Made by a program: the position numbers and the translations under genes. A DNA stretch of 64,000 nucleotides. It comes from Adiantum capillus-veneris (taxonomy: Eukaryota > Streptophyta > Polypodiopsida > Polypodiales > Pteridaceae). This document shows positions 12,065 to 24,866 of the stretch, piece by piece (positions within the stretch are counted from its first letter, which is position 1; every line of letters starts with the position of its first letter). The stretch is from positions 9,076,306 through 9,140,305 of the forward strand of contig CM043954.1 in assembly GCA_014529385.2 (NCBI GenBank). Direction: 5' to 3'. The notes under the pieces are model-generated. The model ran no database searches and had not been told where the DNA came from. It saw only the letters and a program-made list of their open reading frames with translations.

Positions 12065-12173
12065 GCAACAAAATGTACGTCGCAAAGCATATGAGGAAAG
12101 AAGCAAGAAGGTTAAGGTATCACCTCAAGAAGAAAAGCCACTTAAGGAGGATGCAAGTCCACCCAACAAATAG
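12063..12173 (+). pseudogene. C-terminal remnant of a LINE upstream ORF
   Basis: A 36-codon open frame starts at the first ATG after the CT tract (MQQNVRRKAYEERSKKVKVS...) and stops with TAG at 12,171, six bases before the ATG of the endonuclease/RT ORF. It is very basic, then acidic, and its spacing suits the end of an ORF1 whose upstream part was lost by 5' truncation. It is too short to assign a domain; chance openness cannot be excluded. Confidence 0.4.
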
Positions 12174-12179
12174 GGACAC

Positions 12180-15100
12180 ATGATCTATGAGACCAACTCA
12201 CTCTTGCGAATAAGCTTTTGGAATTGTAACGGGTATCCATGGAATGCGGGAATTGGCATTGATGAGCTTACCAATGACTCCGATGTGATACTTCTTGTCG
12301 AAACATGGGAGCATGATGCGCAACGAATTCTTGGATTTGACAAATACGATGTGCATTCTTTGATGTGGGCCAAAAATGCAAAGCAACGAAGAGGCCAAGG
12401 AGGCGTAGCATGTATGACCAAAAAGGGTTTGAAAGATGTTTCCATTGTCAAAGAAGATAAGTATAAACGCTACTTATGGCTGAAAATCAGCCCACCAAAT
12501 GGTCAAGTCATGTTTGTGGCCGGCTGCTACATTCCTCACTATGACTCCAACTTTTATGCTTGCTTGAATATGGATAGAGATCAGCCCTTTGTTGAACTAG
12601 AGGAAGACATTGCTCATTACAAGGATCAAGGTGAAGTCATTGTTTTTGGAGACATGAATGCTCGCACAAATATGTTACAACACGACACACAACAAGTAGA
12701 CATGCCGTATGTCTCAAGAAGAATTGATGACTCATACATGTATAATCGAAGTTCTAATGATGCAAAAGAAGTGGATCACTATGGAAAGTCACTTCTACAT
12801 ATGTGCAATAGTACCGGAATGCTCATTGCAAATGGTGTATCTCTATGGCAAGGCACCAATGACTTTACATGTAGAAAGCACAACGGTGCTAGCGTGATTG
12901 ACTATATGTTGTTCTCAGAAGCCACTCTAGAATGCATACAAAGCTTTACACTTGGTGAATGGAATCCGAAATCGGATCATAGGATGTTATGTATTGACCT
13001 CAAGTGTGGTAAACGGCCCGAGCATGTAGCCTCCAATCATGATGTGAATCATTTGTACCTATGTCTAGACTTCAAACGAGCACTTATATATGCTGATATG
13101 GTGGACCAAATGTTAAGCATGATAGAGCATCAAGAGAGCCCAACATTAGAATGCAAGTGGAAAGTTTTCAAAGAAGTAATTTTCTCTTGTGCGAAGGAAT
13201 GCTTTTCGGTGAAACACATGTCTTGCAAAAGGTCTAAGAAGGGTAGCACCAAGAAGAAATGGTTTGACATGGAATGTAGTCAAGCCCGAAAACACTTGCT
13301 AAGATTGGATGCAATCAAAGACAAGGAAGTTTACTTGGAATGTTCACACACATACAAAGCACTTGTTCAAAAGAAGAGGAGAAGGTGGGAAGTCGAAAAA
13401 CAACTTCTTTTAGCACAAGAGAAAGCACATGCATGTGGCAAGTTTTGGCAAAATCTAAAAGGCAAGCGCGTTGAGAGCTTTGGTGACTTGACTCTTGAGG
13501 ATATGTATATGCATTGTAAGAACCTCTATGAGCAACGCAATGTTGATAAGATGGAGTGTTGTAGCTCCCTTCTGTTTATGTCTCCCTTCTTTACCATTGA
13601 AGATGTATGCCGCGCGCTTGAGAAACTTGCTACTCGCAAGGCAGGTGACCTTCAAGGTGTCAAGGCTGAAATGATTAAATGGACAAGCAAGAAAACACGA
13701 TATTGGATATGCGATATGTTTAACCTTGCACTTCAGTATGGCATGCCTCATGATTGGAGTGCAAATTGGATCAAACCTTTGCACAAAGAAGGAGATGTAA
13801 ACAATGTGAACAACTATCGCACTATAATGGTTGGTTCTTTAATGGCAAAGTTATTTGGATGTATCATGGAGATGAAGATAAGTGAATGGGCTGAAAAGAA
13901 TGGCAAACGTGCACTTGGCCAAGCAGGTTTTCGAAAGCATCATAGCACTATTGATCACCTTGTCACTCTTCGAGTTCTTATGGAAGCGTCTCGATTGAAA
14001 GGAAAAAAGTTGTATTGTTGCTTTGTGGATTTCAAGAAAGCTTTTGACATGGTACCTACCAAAAAGTGATATGTCGATTACGTATGGGAGATGGAATTTC
14101 AGAATTTTTTGCAAGCACTATTAGTGTCAAACAAGGATGTCCACTTTCCCCAACCCTCTTTGGGCTACTCATTGATGAATTGGAATGCATGGTTCTTGAC
14201 TTTATGCAGCAAGAAGGCATAGAAGAGGTTAAGATTGGAAATGCGGTGATCATGCTTTTGCTTTATGCCAATGATGTAGTGCTTTTGGCACATACCTTAG
14301 AAGATGCACAAAAGCTTATGAGTGTCTTGGAACACTTTTGCCTACATAGCGGGCTGATCGTGAATGGATCCAAAACCAAGGTTATGCTTGTAAAGACCCT
14401 CAATGATGAAAATCCATGCATTGTATATAACAATGAGAAACTTGAAGTGGTAGATCACTTCAAGTACCTTGGCCTTGAGGTTCCATCCAATCATAAATGG
14501 AAGGATTGTGCAATGTGTCGCATGGAAGCCGGAAAGAGGGCCTATTATGCATTTGAGAACATGTGCAATGCAGGAGAGATCAAGTGTTGGGCTCTCAAAA
14601 AGTACCTCTTTGACACATTGGTGACACCGGTGCTTCTTTATGGAGTGGAGGTGTGGGGTGGAAGCATCGGGAAGTCTACTTGGAAAGAGTTTGAGAATGT
14701 CCAAAAGCGTTTTCTCACCAACTTTCTCCAAGTCAAGACACAAACACCCTACATGCTCTTACTTCTTGAGTCCGGATTGCTTCCCATTGAGGTCTTGGGC
14801 ATGCAAAGGGTTGTGGAGTACATGCGTAAGACACAACGTAGCCCTTTGCATCGACTTCCTAGAATCGCATATGAAGCAAGTCAAATGGTTCAAAAGACAT
14901 GCAAGAGCAAAATACTAAGTTCGGGGTGGATGCTTGATATCAAGAAATGGTTTGGAAGATGGGATGCATGTCACTTGGTCAAGGATGCGTCGATCGACTC
15001 CCAAGTTAATGAGGCCTTCTTACAACGCCAATGTATCACGGCTTGGGAGAAATCCGGAGGTTCTCGCTTCAGCCATTACACCACACACGTTGCCCCAAAC

Positions 15101-15487
15101 TACAAATCTCTCTTCTTCTCGGAACGAGGTAACCGAACCCATTCCTACATCCTTGAGCCCATCCCGTTGAGTGCGATCCGCACCATTGCCTCCATTTGTC
15201 TTAGCTCCCATTCTCTACGCTGCGAGACAGGACATTGGGGCACTGGCGAGGAGTGTCATCGACTTTTCACCTTATGCCCTCGTCAAGTGCGAGAGAGTGA
15301 GTACCACACACTACTTGAGTGCTCAGCTTTTGACCACATTAGGTCCTCTTTTCCCCATATATTCAGCCATGATCTCTCCCTACATACCTTCCTCTCCCAA
15401 CCACGATGTGGACTCTCTATTACGACGCTCATTTCAGTCATTTTTGAGCATCGAGAGTCACTTATGAACTCCACTCACACCACGTGA
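12180..15487 (+). pseudogene. LINE ORF2: APE endonuclease + reverse transcriptase + C-terminal zinc motif, frameshifted
   Basis: The first part (12,180-14,069) carries an AP-endonuclease domain: FWNCNG near residue 13, VETWE near 41, GDMNA near 157, IDYML near 240 and SDHRM near 265. The RT domain follows, with NYRTI, GFRKHHSTIDH and FVDFKKAFDMVP. The second part (14,066-15,487) is in another frame. It has GCPLSPTLFGLLIDELE and the catalytic box at 14,264-14,275, then a CTLCPRQVRESEYHTLLEC-like zinc motif near the end (first Cys lost here: the copy reads LFTLCP). The frame break is a 73-bp deletion relative to LINE copy 2 (60,449-60,521), between bases 14,056 and 14,057. The catalytic box reads YAND, not YADD, because codon 14,270-14,272 is AAT. 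The copy is therefore dead for two independent reasons. Confidence 0.93.
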
Positions 15488-16506
15488 CATGTTCATTTGG
15501 TCCCATAGGTCATATTTGACCTCCCAGGACGATAATAGAACTATCTATCTATCTATCTATCTATCTCTCTCTCTCTCTATCTCTCTCTCTCTATAACTCA
15601 TTGAATGCAAAATGAGGTGTCTTTTGCTCATTTTGACTATATGTGCCCGGCCTACCCCGAATGCATTTTGCATAATTATCTTTGTTGGCCACATTTTCCA
15701 TGTCATGCCGCCTGCGGGTCAAACGGTTTGCCGTTTGGAATTTTGATCATCATTTGCTCCTCATTTTGCAATTCTGGTATGTTTGAAGTTAGCTTGAATT
15801 TATATTTGTCATGCTCAAAGCTCTTGACAGTGTAAGTTCCATGTTTGCTTGTAGATCTCAAATCCAAAATTCTTAGCTCTACTTATGAATTTGTTATCAT
15901 TATTAGGTTAAAAAGCAAAGAAAATTACTAAAATCATTATTATTTGGCCAAAAAAATCTCCCAAATTATTCCTCACACTCGTATGTAATAATAGGGCTAC
16001 ATTACATAGCCTTGCATAGACACCGTGTTATCTCCCATGCACATTGCACAACCCTTTTTTCGAAAGTGACTCAGAATGGAAAGGAGGAAGTAGTAGCCTA
16101 TTGCAAGATGATGAGCTGCAAGATGATGAGAACTCATGTGTATAGTGTATAAAGTGTGTTTTTTTGCTTATTATTTGGTTGTACCTCTTCTCGGTCATAA
16201 TAATGAGCCATATTGACATTTTGACAATCATGATGCGTAATGTGAGAGTATGTATATATGAGTATAAGGAATAATTTTGGCTAATTTTTAGCCAAATAAT
16301 AATAAATTTTAGTAATTTCTTATATTTTTAGCTAATAAAGATGAAAAATTAATACAGTACAATGATTGAATGTCCAAATAACAAGTTGTTTGAGCCACAT
16401 GTAATATTCCATGAGCAATCAAGGCAAAGGAGGTAAGAGTACACTTGGGATTCCAGGTAAATCGGATACATATATCCACGTATGGCAAAACAGGCCTCAT
16501 TTGCAA

Positions 16507-16636
<130 letters not shown>

Positions 16637-17088
16637 GAACATTCTTGTGTTCCTTCTTGATATCCTCACGAGCTTTGAGGAAGCTAGATTCTCCACGATT
16701 TTAAATGCCATGGTATATTGGTTGTTGACCCAAGTTCTTTCCTATTCCAAAACTTCATTTGATGGTAGTTAGGTTTGCATCAAGGATGAATCTTCTGAGC
16801 ATGGTGTTCTTGATATTGTTTTTGCTTGTGTGTTGAGTGGGCACTGTGCATCATTGATGAGTCAATGATTGTAGAAGGCAAGGAGGAATCTACTTAGAAA
16901 GAGTTTTCAGCTTAAAAGTTTAATACTCTTAACTCCAATAGACTTTGAATTTTTAAATCCTTTGTAATGTGTTTTTACAGAACCTTGGTGTAGCACTGGA
17001 GTTAGATAGATAGCTTGTGAATAGCACTTGAGGAGCAAGCTTGCTTGCAACTAATGCTAGTTGAGAGGGTGGCTTGCATGCTTGAGCC

Positions 17089-17128
17089 CGCGCGCGCGCG
17101 CACGCACGCACACACACACACACACACA
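17089..17128. repeat. Compound (CG)n-(CGCA)n-(CA)n microsatellite
   Basis: A CG run passes through CGCACGCA into a CA run, the pattern expected when CpG steps decay to CA. Confidence 0.9.
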
Positions 17129-17389
17129 ACTTGATGTTGACGCCTTGGGTGGCTACACATGTAGTGCAAGCAAGGTAGAGAGGTTGTGCATAAGAGAGGA
17201 GAACTTAGAAGGCGTTCAGCATGAGAGAGATGAGAGTTGATGCACCCCTTAAGAGATCTCAGGCTCTCATGAGATTGCTAGCGATGGCGTTTGCATAGGA
17301 TTCACATAAGCCTTACATTTTATTTTTGAGAGTTAGTAGCCTCAAATGCGTCTCTCTAAAAATATCTCCATTGCTTAGGCTACCCATGC

Positions 17390-17728
17390 TAGTTGCTTAA
17401 TGGAAATTGAATAGATTTTAGGCACAAAATGAACATGAATACTTAGTGAACATGAGTACAAAAGGGGTGCTTACACTGCACAAGGGACATAGCATCTACT
17501 TACCTTATGCATAACATAGAACAACATATTCTAAGAGCCAAAGTCGAATTTGCATATTTAGGGAGTTTATTCATGCCTACATGACTCCTACATGTGATAT
17601 TATGCTCTAGAAATGCTCCACATGGGGTGGCCTATGACCAAGGCCTCTTTTGGCAATGCTACACATGTCACGTAGGAAGCACAGTAGACTAGGGATGTGA
17701 CTCTAAGACAAAGCCCATGAACCTTACA
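17390..17728 (-). repeat. LTR-like repeat, left copy
   Basis: Homologous to 20,022-20,358 with small indels. It lies next to a polypurine run on the minus strand, so it is the 3' LTR of the antisense relic. Confidence 0.65.
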
Positions 17729-17926
17729 ACCCTCCCCTTGGGGTTTGGACTAAACTAACAGATCAAAGATACAACTCAATATCCACAAGATGACACTATC
17801 CATACAGGATGACAAAACCTGCATTTAAACTAGAGAAGGCATGAATCTTCTACTTCATAAATTCCATAGTATGAACAAGGTTGTTTTTGCCTTCTTCTCC
17901 TTCTTTTGCTACATGTGGAACTCCTC

Positions 17927-18867
17927 TCATTGTTTCTTTCCTTTGGTATTGGTGCTGGTGCTACTGTTGTTGTTGCTTTGCTCCTTCAAATAGCATTCAG
18001 AAGTAGGTTGCCTCTTCTTCTCACACTTCTTATAATATCTGTTGATGTAACAATTCTTTGCTACATGCTCCGTTCTCCCAAATTGTCGCTTTCTGGACAT
18101 TGGATGACGATGAAAAATATAAGGATGGTGGTGATGGCTCTCCTCCCCTAGAGGATGATACACCATAAGCTCCTCTTTTGACGATGTTGATGAGCCCTCT
18201 TGTTTCTTCTCCTCGGTTTGAAAGAGTTTTTGACATCTTGAAGTGTTGAGGTTGGATCTTTCTCCTTGATAATAGTGACTAAGTGGTCATATGAAGGTGA
18301 AAGTGCACTCAAAATGACGGCCACTTTGTCATCTTTGGGGACTTCACAATTGATGTAGGTAAGTTGAGTGATGATGCACTTAAGCCTATTAATAACTAGG
18401 CTAGCTATTTGATTCCCTACACCCATGGTAAGCTTGTAAAGTTTTTGTTTAAAGCTAACTTTGCTTTTTTTTTAGCTCTAGCCATGTTTTACATGCACTT
18501 TTGCACTCATCAATGAAGTGAACGTAATTGTCATGAAGTGAAGTGATGATGATGCCTTGTGCCTGCTCATCTTTTTCTACATTTACTACAACCATTGCCC
18601 TAGTTTGTGTGCCTTGTTGATTGGTCGGTGGTGGTTTGACTACTAACCCCATAAGGTTTTCTTCATCAAATATCCCCTAAGCTTGGTTTTCAAGGTATGA
18701 AAACCCTTGCTATTAGGAAGTACCCTTCTCCTCCATTGTGTCTTGAGGGTGGCCTTTTCTTGAGACTCTCCAAGAGAGTGTTTGTTTCCTCTTACAAGCT
18801 CACAAACGCTGCAGAAGTGATACGTTTTAAGTATCACTTGAGCGGGGATGCTATTATTTTGATACAA
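17927..18867 (-). pseudogene. Copia gag remnant (UBN2-type)
   Basis: Minus-strand frames carry gag features: an ECKSACKTWLELKKKQS segment (18,455-18,652), then NRLKCIITQLTYINCEVPKD and VILSALSPSYDHLVTIIKEK (18,148-18,426), typical of the UBN2 gag domain of copia elements. They are followed by a basic tract and a Cys/His-containing segment with CYINRYYKKC (17,927-18,166) in the place of the zinc knuckle. Stops and frame changes separate the parts. No protease, integrase or RT sequence is found between the two LTR-like repeats, so pol is lost or lay in deleted DNA. Confidence 0.65.
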
Positions 18868-20021
18868 AGTAGGGGAGAGAGAGAAAATTTCCTTTTAATG
18901 TAAAGCACCTCTTCACCCAGTCTGAAGCCACTCTTCACAATAAAAACTGTTGTTTTAAACTTCCTTTGATTTTCTATGAGCCTTAAATTATTTGCCTCTG
19001 CCTGCTACAAGAACACCCTCTTAACAGAGGGTGAGAAGCGCTTAATTTTCCATGGAAAGTGGTTCTTAAGAAGAAAGGGGCTTAAGGTGTTTTTGGACCC
19101 TTGGATCCAAGTCATTGCCTCGAAAGGGGTTCTCTATTGGGGCAAACCGACCTAGGTTATTCAATTTGATGAAGAGCCCCTTTTCCAAGTCCATGTGATC
19201 GATTGGCTAGACTTTAAATAATTCATGTTCGATTGACGGGTAGAGATCGTTTGGACCTAATTTCGTGAATAAGCTAGGTTTGATAAGCCTCTTGCATTCG
19301 CCCATGCACCACCTTCCAAAATTAGCCGAGGAGCCTTGAACCTTGGAGCTTTCCCCCCATCTTAGAGTGAACCCTCTATCCACCAAGGGCACGTGCCACT
19401 TCTACTTCTTCTTTCTTTGCACTCTCTGTTAGACTTGCACACACAAAGAGCTTACAAGAAAAAGTACTCAATTTTATAAGGCTCATTGATTGAGAAAATG
19501 TCACCAAAATCTTCCTCTCTTAAGCTCATTGAAAGCTTGTACTCAACGCTATCTCTCACACCTCCCAATGTGTAAATAACTTGTACATATCAAGATTAAT
19601 TAAGTGATTAAGAATGGCTTGATGAGAGGAAATATGGGCTTATAGGAGCTCACAAATTTCTTCTAGATAGCTATGGAGATGGAAATCTTGGCTTCAAGAG
19701 AGAGAAGAGAGAGGGGGAGGCTTGTCTTCTCCACACGTGATCTCTAATGACATTGTTAGCTAGTTGCTAGCTAACCCTAATGAAGCCAGTGGCTCATAAG
19801 AACATAGCGACACTTAGGGCAACTAACAACTGATTAAAAAATCATAATTCTAAGCCTAATGAGCACTCTAAACACACACTCAAACACTAGCTAGAGATTC
19901 AAGACATAATAAGTGAGATTAGGAGATACTAATACCATTGGAGGCTCCTATACAATATGTTAATTTTAGACTGGATAAAAGAGAGTTGCATTCATACTAA
20001 TAGTATGCTAATTACAATGCT

Positions 20022-20358
20022 AGTTTCTCAATGGAAATTGACTGCACGCAAAAATTGAACTTGATTACTTAGTGAGAATGAGTACAAAAGGTGTGCTTAT
20101 ATACACAAGGGAAGTAGCATCTGCTTACCTCATGTTACATGACAACTTGAAACAACCTATCCTAAGAGACAAACTCAAATTTGCATATATAGGGAGCTTT
20201 ATTCATGCCTACATGTGACATTATGCTCTAGAAATGCTCCACATGCGGTGGCGTATGACCAAGGCCTCTTTTGGCAATGCTACACATGCCACTTAGGATG
20301 CCCATTAGACTAGGGACATGCTCCAGGTGACTTTATGACAAAGCCCATGAACCTTACC
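20022..20358 (-). repeat. LTR-like repeat, right copy
   Basis: Partner of 17,390-17,728. The two copies show many substitutions and several short indels, so the insertion is old. Confidence 0.65.
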
Positions 20359-20689
20359 GCAAATAAAAAGACAAGAAGATGGCAAGAAGGGTCTATCTTA
20401 TTGAGAAAAGGATAACACAAACACCAACACCAACACCAACAAGGTGGGTTTATATGCCCAAAATTCTAGAAGCATGCAATGATCAACTACCAAAAAGTAC
20501 AAGGGGGGAGGGGTTGCCTATATAGGCACAAATTTGTCCTACCTAGCCACAAGCCCCACGATCCTAATAAAATGGGTTGAAATGCTAATAAATGTGGAAA
20601 CCATACGATCCTCATAAATGGTCTAATATGATAATAAATGGTTGTCAGAGTACATTGTGGTCGTCTTACTAGGGAAATTCAAACTCCAA

Positions 20690-23600
20690 ATGTAGCCTCT
20701 GTAACCACACTGGCTCACATGTAGCACTACAAATAGCCCTCTACTCCGCCTCTATGGAAGATAAGGCAATTGTAGGACGTTTCTTATTGCATGAAACTGC
20801 TCTTGGGCCAAAAGAAAAGGTGTAATTTGTCGTTGTCGATCGTCATCCATTTGGATCTCCACCCCAATCTGAATCACTCCATCCTCGTAGAATGATCTAG
20901 GAGTTTGTATCTCTAGCCACCTAGTGAATGCCTATTGACTTTGTCACCAAGTTAAATACTGCAGAGTCCAAAGAGCTCCATATGTGACTTCGCAAGTCTC
21001 TGCATGAAAGAGCTGAGAAGTCTCACCACAAAACTGACATCAAATCAGGTGTTGAGAATCGAAATAAGAGAGCCGGCCAGATTTCTATACTTTGTAGCAT
21101 CTGCTACATATGAGGAGTCATACTCTGACAAATTCTGATTGGGATCCATAGGAGATGAGATAGGTTTGCATTCAATAATACCAAATAATTCCAAAAACAC
21201 TTGGAGAAGCGCTTTTGAGAGAGAAAGATGTTCCCCCTCTGTTTGCCATACCCCACCAATCCAAGAAAGTAGTGAAGCGAGTCGAGATTTGTCATCTCAA
21301 ACTCCTTAGAGAAGGTCTCCATAGTATTGTGGATGTGCTCAACATGGCCACTTGTAATTACAGGATCATCCACATGGAGGATAACAAGTTTCACCATTCC
21401 TCCCTCACTATAAATATACAAATATGGGTCTACACTAGAACGTCAAAAGAAGTGTCGTAGGAAGAAAAAGTCAATCTTCTAGAACCATGCTCGATGGGCT
21501 TGCTTCAAGCCATAGAGGGCCTTCAACAACCTACAAACCATGTCATTGAAATTTGGATCCAAGAACCTTGGAGGTTTCTCCACGTATGCCTCCTCTAAGT
21601 CATCATTGAGAAAAGTCAAAAGTACATCCATCTAAAAAACGGGCATCCCAAAGAAGGCAGTAAGGGAAAAAATGTCCAAATGGTTGCCATCCTTGCAGTT
21701 AGTACAAAGGTCTCATCATAGTCCACACCTTGTCTCTAAGAGAAGCCCTTGGCAAAAAGTCGTGCCTTGTGCTCATCCAAAGAACCATCAGATTTTTCTT
21801 TTGTCTTGTAGACCCATTTGACACCTATCATTTTCTATTTGGTAGGCCACGGAACCAACTCCCAAGTGTTTATTCTTCTTGATGGAATCAATCTCTTTTT
21901 GCATTGGCCAACTTCCACTTTGGTTGTGAAAGTGCCTCTTCAACTGTCAGAGGATCTTGTCCTTGATCATTTTCAACTTCAAATCATAGTTCACCCATAA
22001 TAAACTCCCATCTATCTCAACAAATCAAAGTCACCAAGAATGTCATGTTGCACTGGCATCACACCAATCTGGTAGAAAACCTAAAGTCATTGCATCTCGC
22101 AAGGTCTCCAACAGCCACTTTGATAACTTTTGTGACTTGCACCTTGGGGAGGGATCAACTGGTGCATGTGGCTCAACCTCTACAGTATAGTGAGAATCGC
22201 TGTCATTTGCATCATCTGAAATGGGTGCATCCTCCTACAGAGCTTGAGGGACAAGGATAGGATAAGAGGGTTCATCAACGTCAAAGAGGAAATTCATCAT
22301 CTAGATCTCCAAGTATCACCAAAGTTGGGGTTATCACGAAGGACGTGGGAGCAGAAACCCCTATGAAGGAATAAATTCATTGGAGATGACATGACGGCTA
22401 AGTACAACATCCTTCTTCACTAGGTCATAAAGTTGATATCCTTTGAAACGAGTATTGTAGCCAACAAAAAACATTCTTTTGTACTTGGGGTCAAACTTCC
22501 CCCTCTGCTCCTTTAGTATATGGATGTATGCATCGCTCCCAAATATCCAAAAATGAGAGACATCGGGCTTTCTACCAAAGTAAGCCTCAAACAGAGTTTG
22601 TCGTGGAGTTTAAGACGTTAGAGATCGGTTTATGGTATGAAATATTGTCACAAACACCTCCACGCGTAAAGACTTTGGCAGCTCTTGATGCTCAAGCATA
22701 GTCCGGCCATCTCAACCACTCTCCTATTCTTCCACTCCACAACTCCATTCTTTGAGGGCGTTTCGGTATTTTCAAGCTCCTACTTGATGCCATGGTCTGC
22801 ACAAAAATGAATGAATAATTTGGAGATAAACTCCCCACCTTTGTGTGACCGAATTGTCTTAAACACTTCATTGCTTTCCTTCTCCATAAGAGCATGCCAA
22901 TTCTTGAAGAAAACAAATGCGTCTGTCTTGTGTTGTAGAAGATACACCCAAGTAAAGCGACCAAAATCATCCATAGCAACATGAAATAAAGAGCTCTTCC
23001 TAGGGAAGGATTCTCCATAGGTCCACAAAGGTTGGTGTGAACCAACCTTTGTGTACCATCTCCAAAATTGCAGTAGCTCATCATGTCAAGTGATTTTGAA
23101 TAGCCTCTTTATGTTGCTTACCATGCATGCAAGTAATGCATTTCCCATGCCCTCCCAACATCTGGTAATCCTTTGAGCGTTTGCTCATGAAAAGCAAGCC
23201 AAAGAGCATCATTCTTCAAATGGCCAAAACTATAATTCCATCATCTATGGGAATCCTCATCGATGAAGAAAGAGCATGGAGGCAGTAGAGACCATTCTCC
23301 ACTCTACCACCTCTGACCTCCTTGCGAGTCTCAATCTTAGCTGGATACCACATCCTCTGCGAAAATCACCTCCATGCTAGCTTGCACACCTCATGTGCAC
23401 ATACATAAGATGAAATCCATCTTTGGAGCATAAAGTACCTTGGAGGTATGCATTACCCCTTTTCGATATGGAATCAACTCCATGGAATCCGCTCTGTGAA
23501 TAGGAATATTAGATTTGTCTCCAATGAAATTGGTACCATAGTGTTGCCGCATGTTGGACAAAAGATCCTTCGAAGGTGTCATGTGTCTCAGGCACCACTA

Positions 23601-24275
23601 TCCAGAATCCAATCACAACCATCTCGAACCGCAAGAGCCACCTCAACCTCAAATGTCCCTGGATAGCCCATTGAGGGTAGAATCTCCAAATGAACAAAAG
23701 CTGGTGATTGCATCACCGTCGTCGTAGAAGTCAAAGCATCTCCAACTCATTTTGGACCTTTCTACCAATAATGGCCCTTTTCTCCACAATGATTGAAATG
23801 CCAATCCGCCTTCAAGGCATCCTTCAAGGCATCCTTCTCAGCATCACTCTTCTTTAGATTGTTGTTGCTTTTCTTCTTACCCTTCTTCTTCTTATTGTTG
23901 TTGTTGGAGGAACCGGCCAAGTCTTTGGAGCTTGACTTCTTCTCCTTATTAAAGCGCTCCTACTGGTCCAACACCATTGGAACAATCTCATCCTAAGAAA
24001 TAGTATTCAACTGGCCATTGTTAATTAGCAAAGAATAGAAATTGGTATAGCAAGGAGGTAACTGGCTAGATGGTCATGTCCTTTGAATTGATAAGCTTTC
24101 CAATATGAAGTATCTCTGGCTCAAGCTCATGCATCTTGTTGATGTGATTCCTGATGGATGAGTGTTTTGCATCCAGGGTTCTCAACTGCACCTCTAAGGC
24201 TATCCGCTTCATTTGAGAGACTCGATCATATAGAGAGGAAAGATGATCCCAAATCAACTTTGTGTCCTTCATCAA
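20690..24275 (-). pseudogene. Copia gag-pol relic
   Basis: Pieces in order on the minus strand: gag (24,275-24,066; KLIWDHLSSLYDRVSQMKRI); protease-region remnants (about 23,700-23,390); integrase core (about 23,080-22,700; KSLFHVAMDDFGRFTWVYLL and TIRSHKGGEFISKLF); integrase C-terminal region (about 22,690-22,380; YKRMFFVGYNTRFKGYQLYD); RT (about 21,550-21,100; CRLLKALYGLKQ, then LHVDDPVITSG where copia RT has YVDD, and LHYFLGL); RNase H (about 20,890-20,690; SDWGGDPNG and ALSSIEAE). Many stops and frameshifts separate the pieces. The domain order supports Ty1/copia. The protein is not functional. Confidence 0.8.
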
Positions 24276-24854
24276 TCGGATGTCACTGATGATAGATGGT
24301 GTACTATTGAGGATTATGAAAGATCAGATTCATGCATTGACATGGTCCCATAAATTTGCTTCAGCAAGATCCTTTGGCTTTTGAAAGTTGCTCAAAACAA
24401 AGCCCCGGAGCTCGTAAGAGGACAACTGCCATCATGCCCACTTTTCAAATGGCATAGTTATTGCCATTCAATTGTTGATCCGAGGGAAATAGGGAGGGTA
24501 GGTATGTTGATTGGTTAATAACCCACATCGGAGTAAAACTAGGACCAATCTCCCCACTCCTTGTTGACGGGTGGTTCACCATCACCGATTGCTACTCAAG
24601 TTGTACTTCTTCATCACAGACCAAATTAATGTTAGATTCATCACTTTTCTCCATTGTGTGAGAGAACTTGGACATATGACGAGGCTAGGTTACGATAGAG
24701 GAAGGGAAACCTTCAAATCTTCCTTCTACAACCGAAATCGGCCCCAAATGAGTGAAAAACACACCAAAAAAACATGAAACCATCTCTTTTTGTTGCAAAA
24801 AATCAGCACCAAAAACTCACATAGATCACCAATCCAATTCGAGAGCACGTCGTG

Positions 24855-24866
24855 GCTTTGATACCA
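24855..24866 (-). other. Primer-binding site (initiator Met-like)
   Basis: Minus strand TGGTATCAAAGC differs by one base from the usual TGGTATCAGAGC complement of the initiator-Met tRNA 3' end. It lies directly inside the right LTR of the antisense copia relic. Confidence 0.7.

Larger units (their letters stand above)
12061..15594 (+). mobile_element. LINE (non-LTR retrotransposon) copy 1
   Basis: The element comprises a short ORF tail, an endonuclease/RT ORF broken in two, a roughly 53-bp 3' UTR and a (CTAT)n then (CT)n tail at 15,541-15,594. There is no poly(A). The 5' end abuts a (CT)n tract. It matches LINE copy 2 (59,887-62,043) almost base for base from 13,492 onward. The tandem-repeat tail without poly(A) is unlike plant L1 elements and resembles RTE- or CR1-type LINE ends, but the clade is not settled by reading alone. 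Confidence 0.9.
17390..20358 (-). mobile_element. Antisense copia relic bounded by two LTR-like direct repeats
   Basis: Positions 17,390-17,728 and 20,022-20,358 are clearly homologous. Shared blocks include 'attatgctctagaaatgctc', 'atgaccaaggcctcttttgg' and 'aagcccatgaaccttac'. Between them is a minus-strand gag remnant. On the minus strand a purine run (17,729-17,745, CCAAGGGGAGGG) precedes TGTAAGGTTCATGG, so 17,728 is a plausible LTR start. The distance is short for a full copia element, so the internal region has deletions. No clear primer site or TSD was found. Confidence 0.7.

Noticed and set aside
14342-14743. 133-codon minus ORF (and its twin at 60,807-61,208)
   Set aside because: It is the antisense shadow of the LINE RT and is present in both copies for that reason only.
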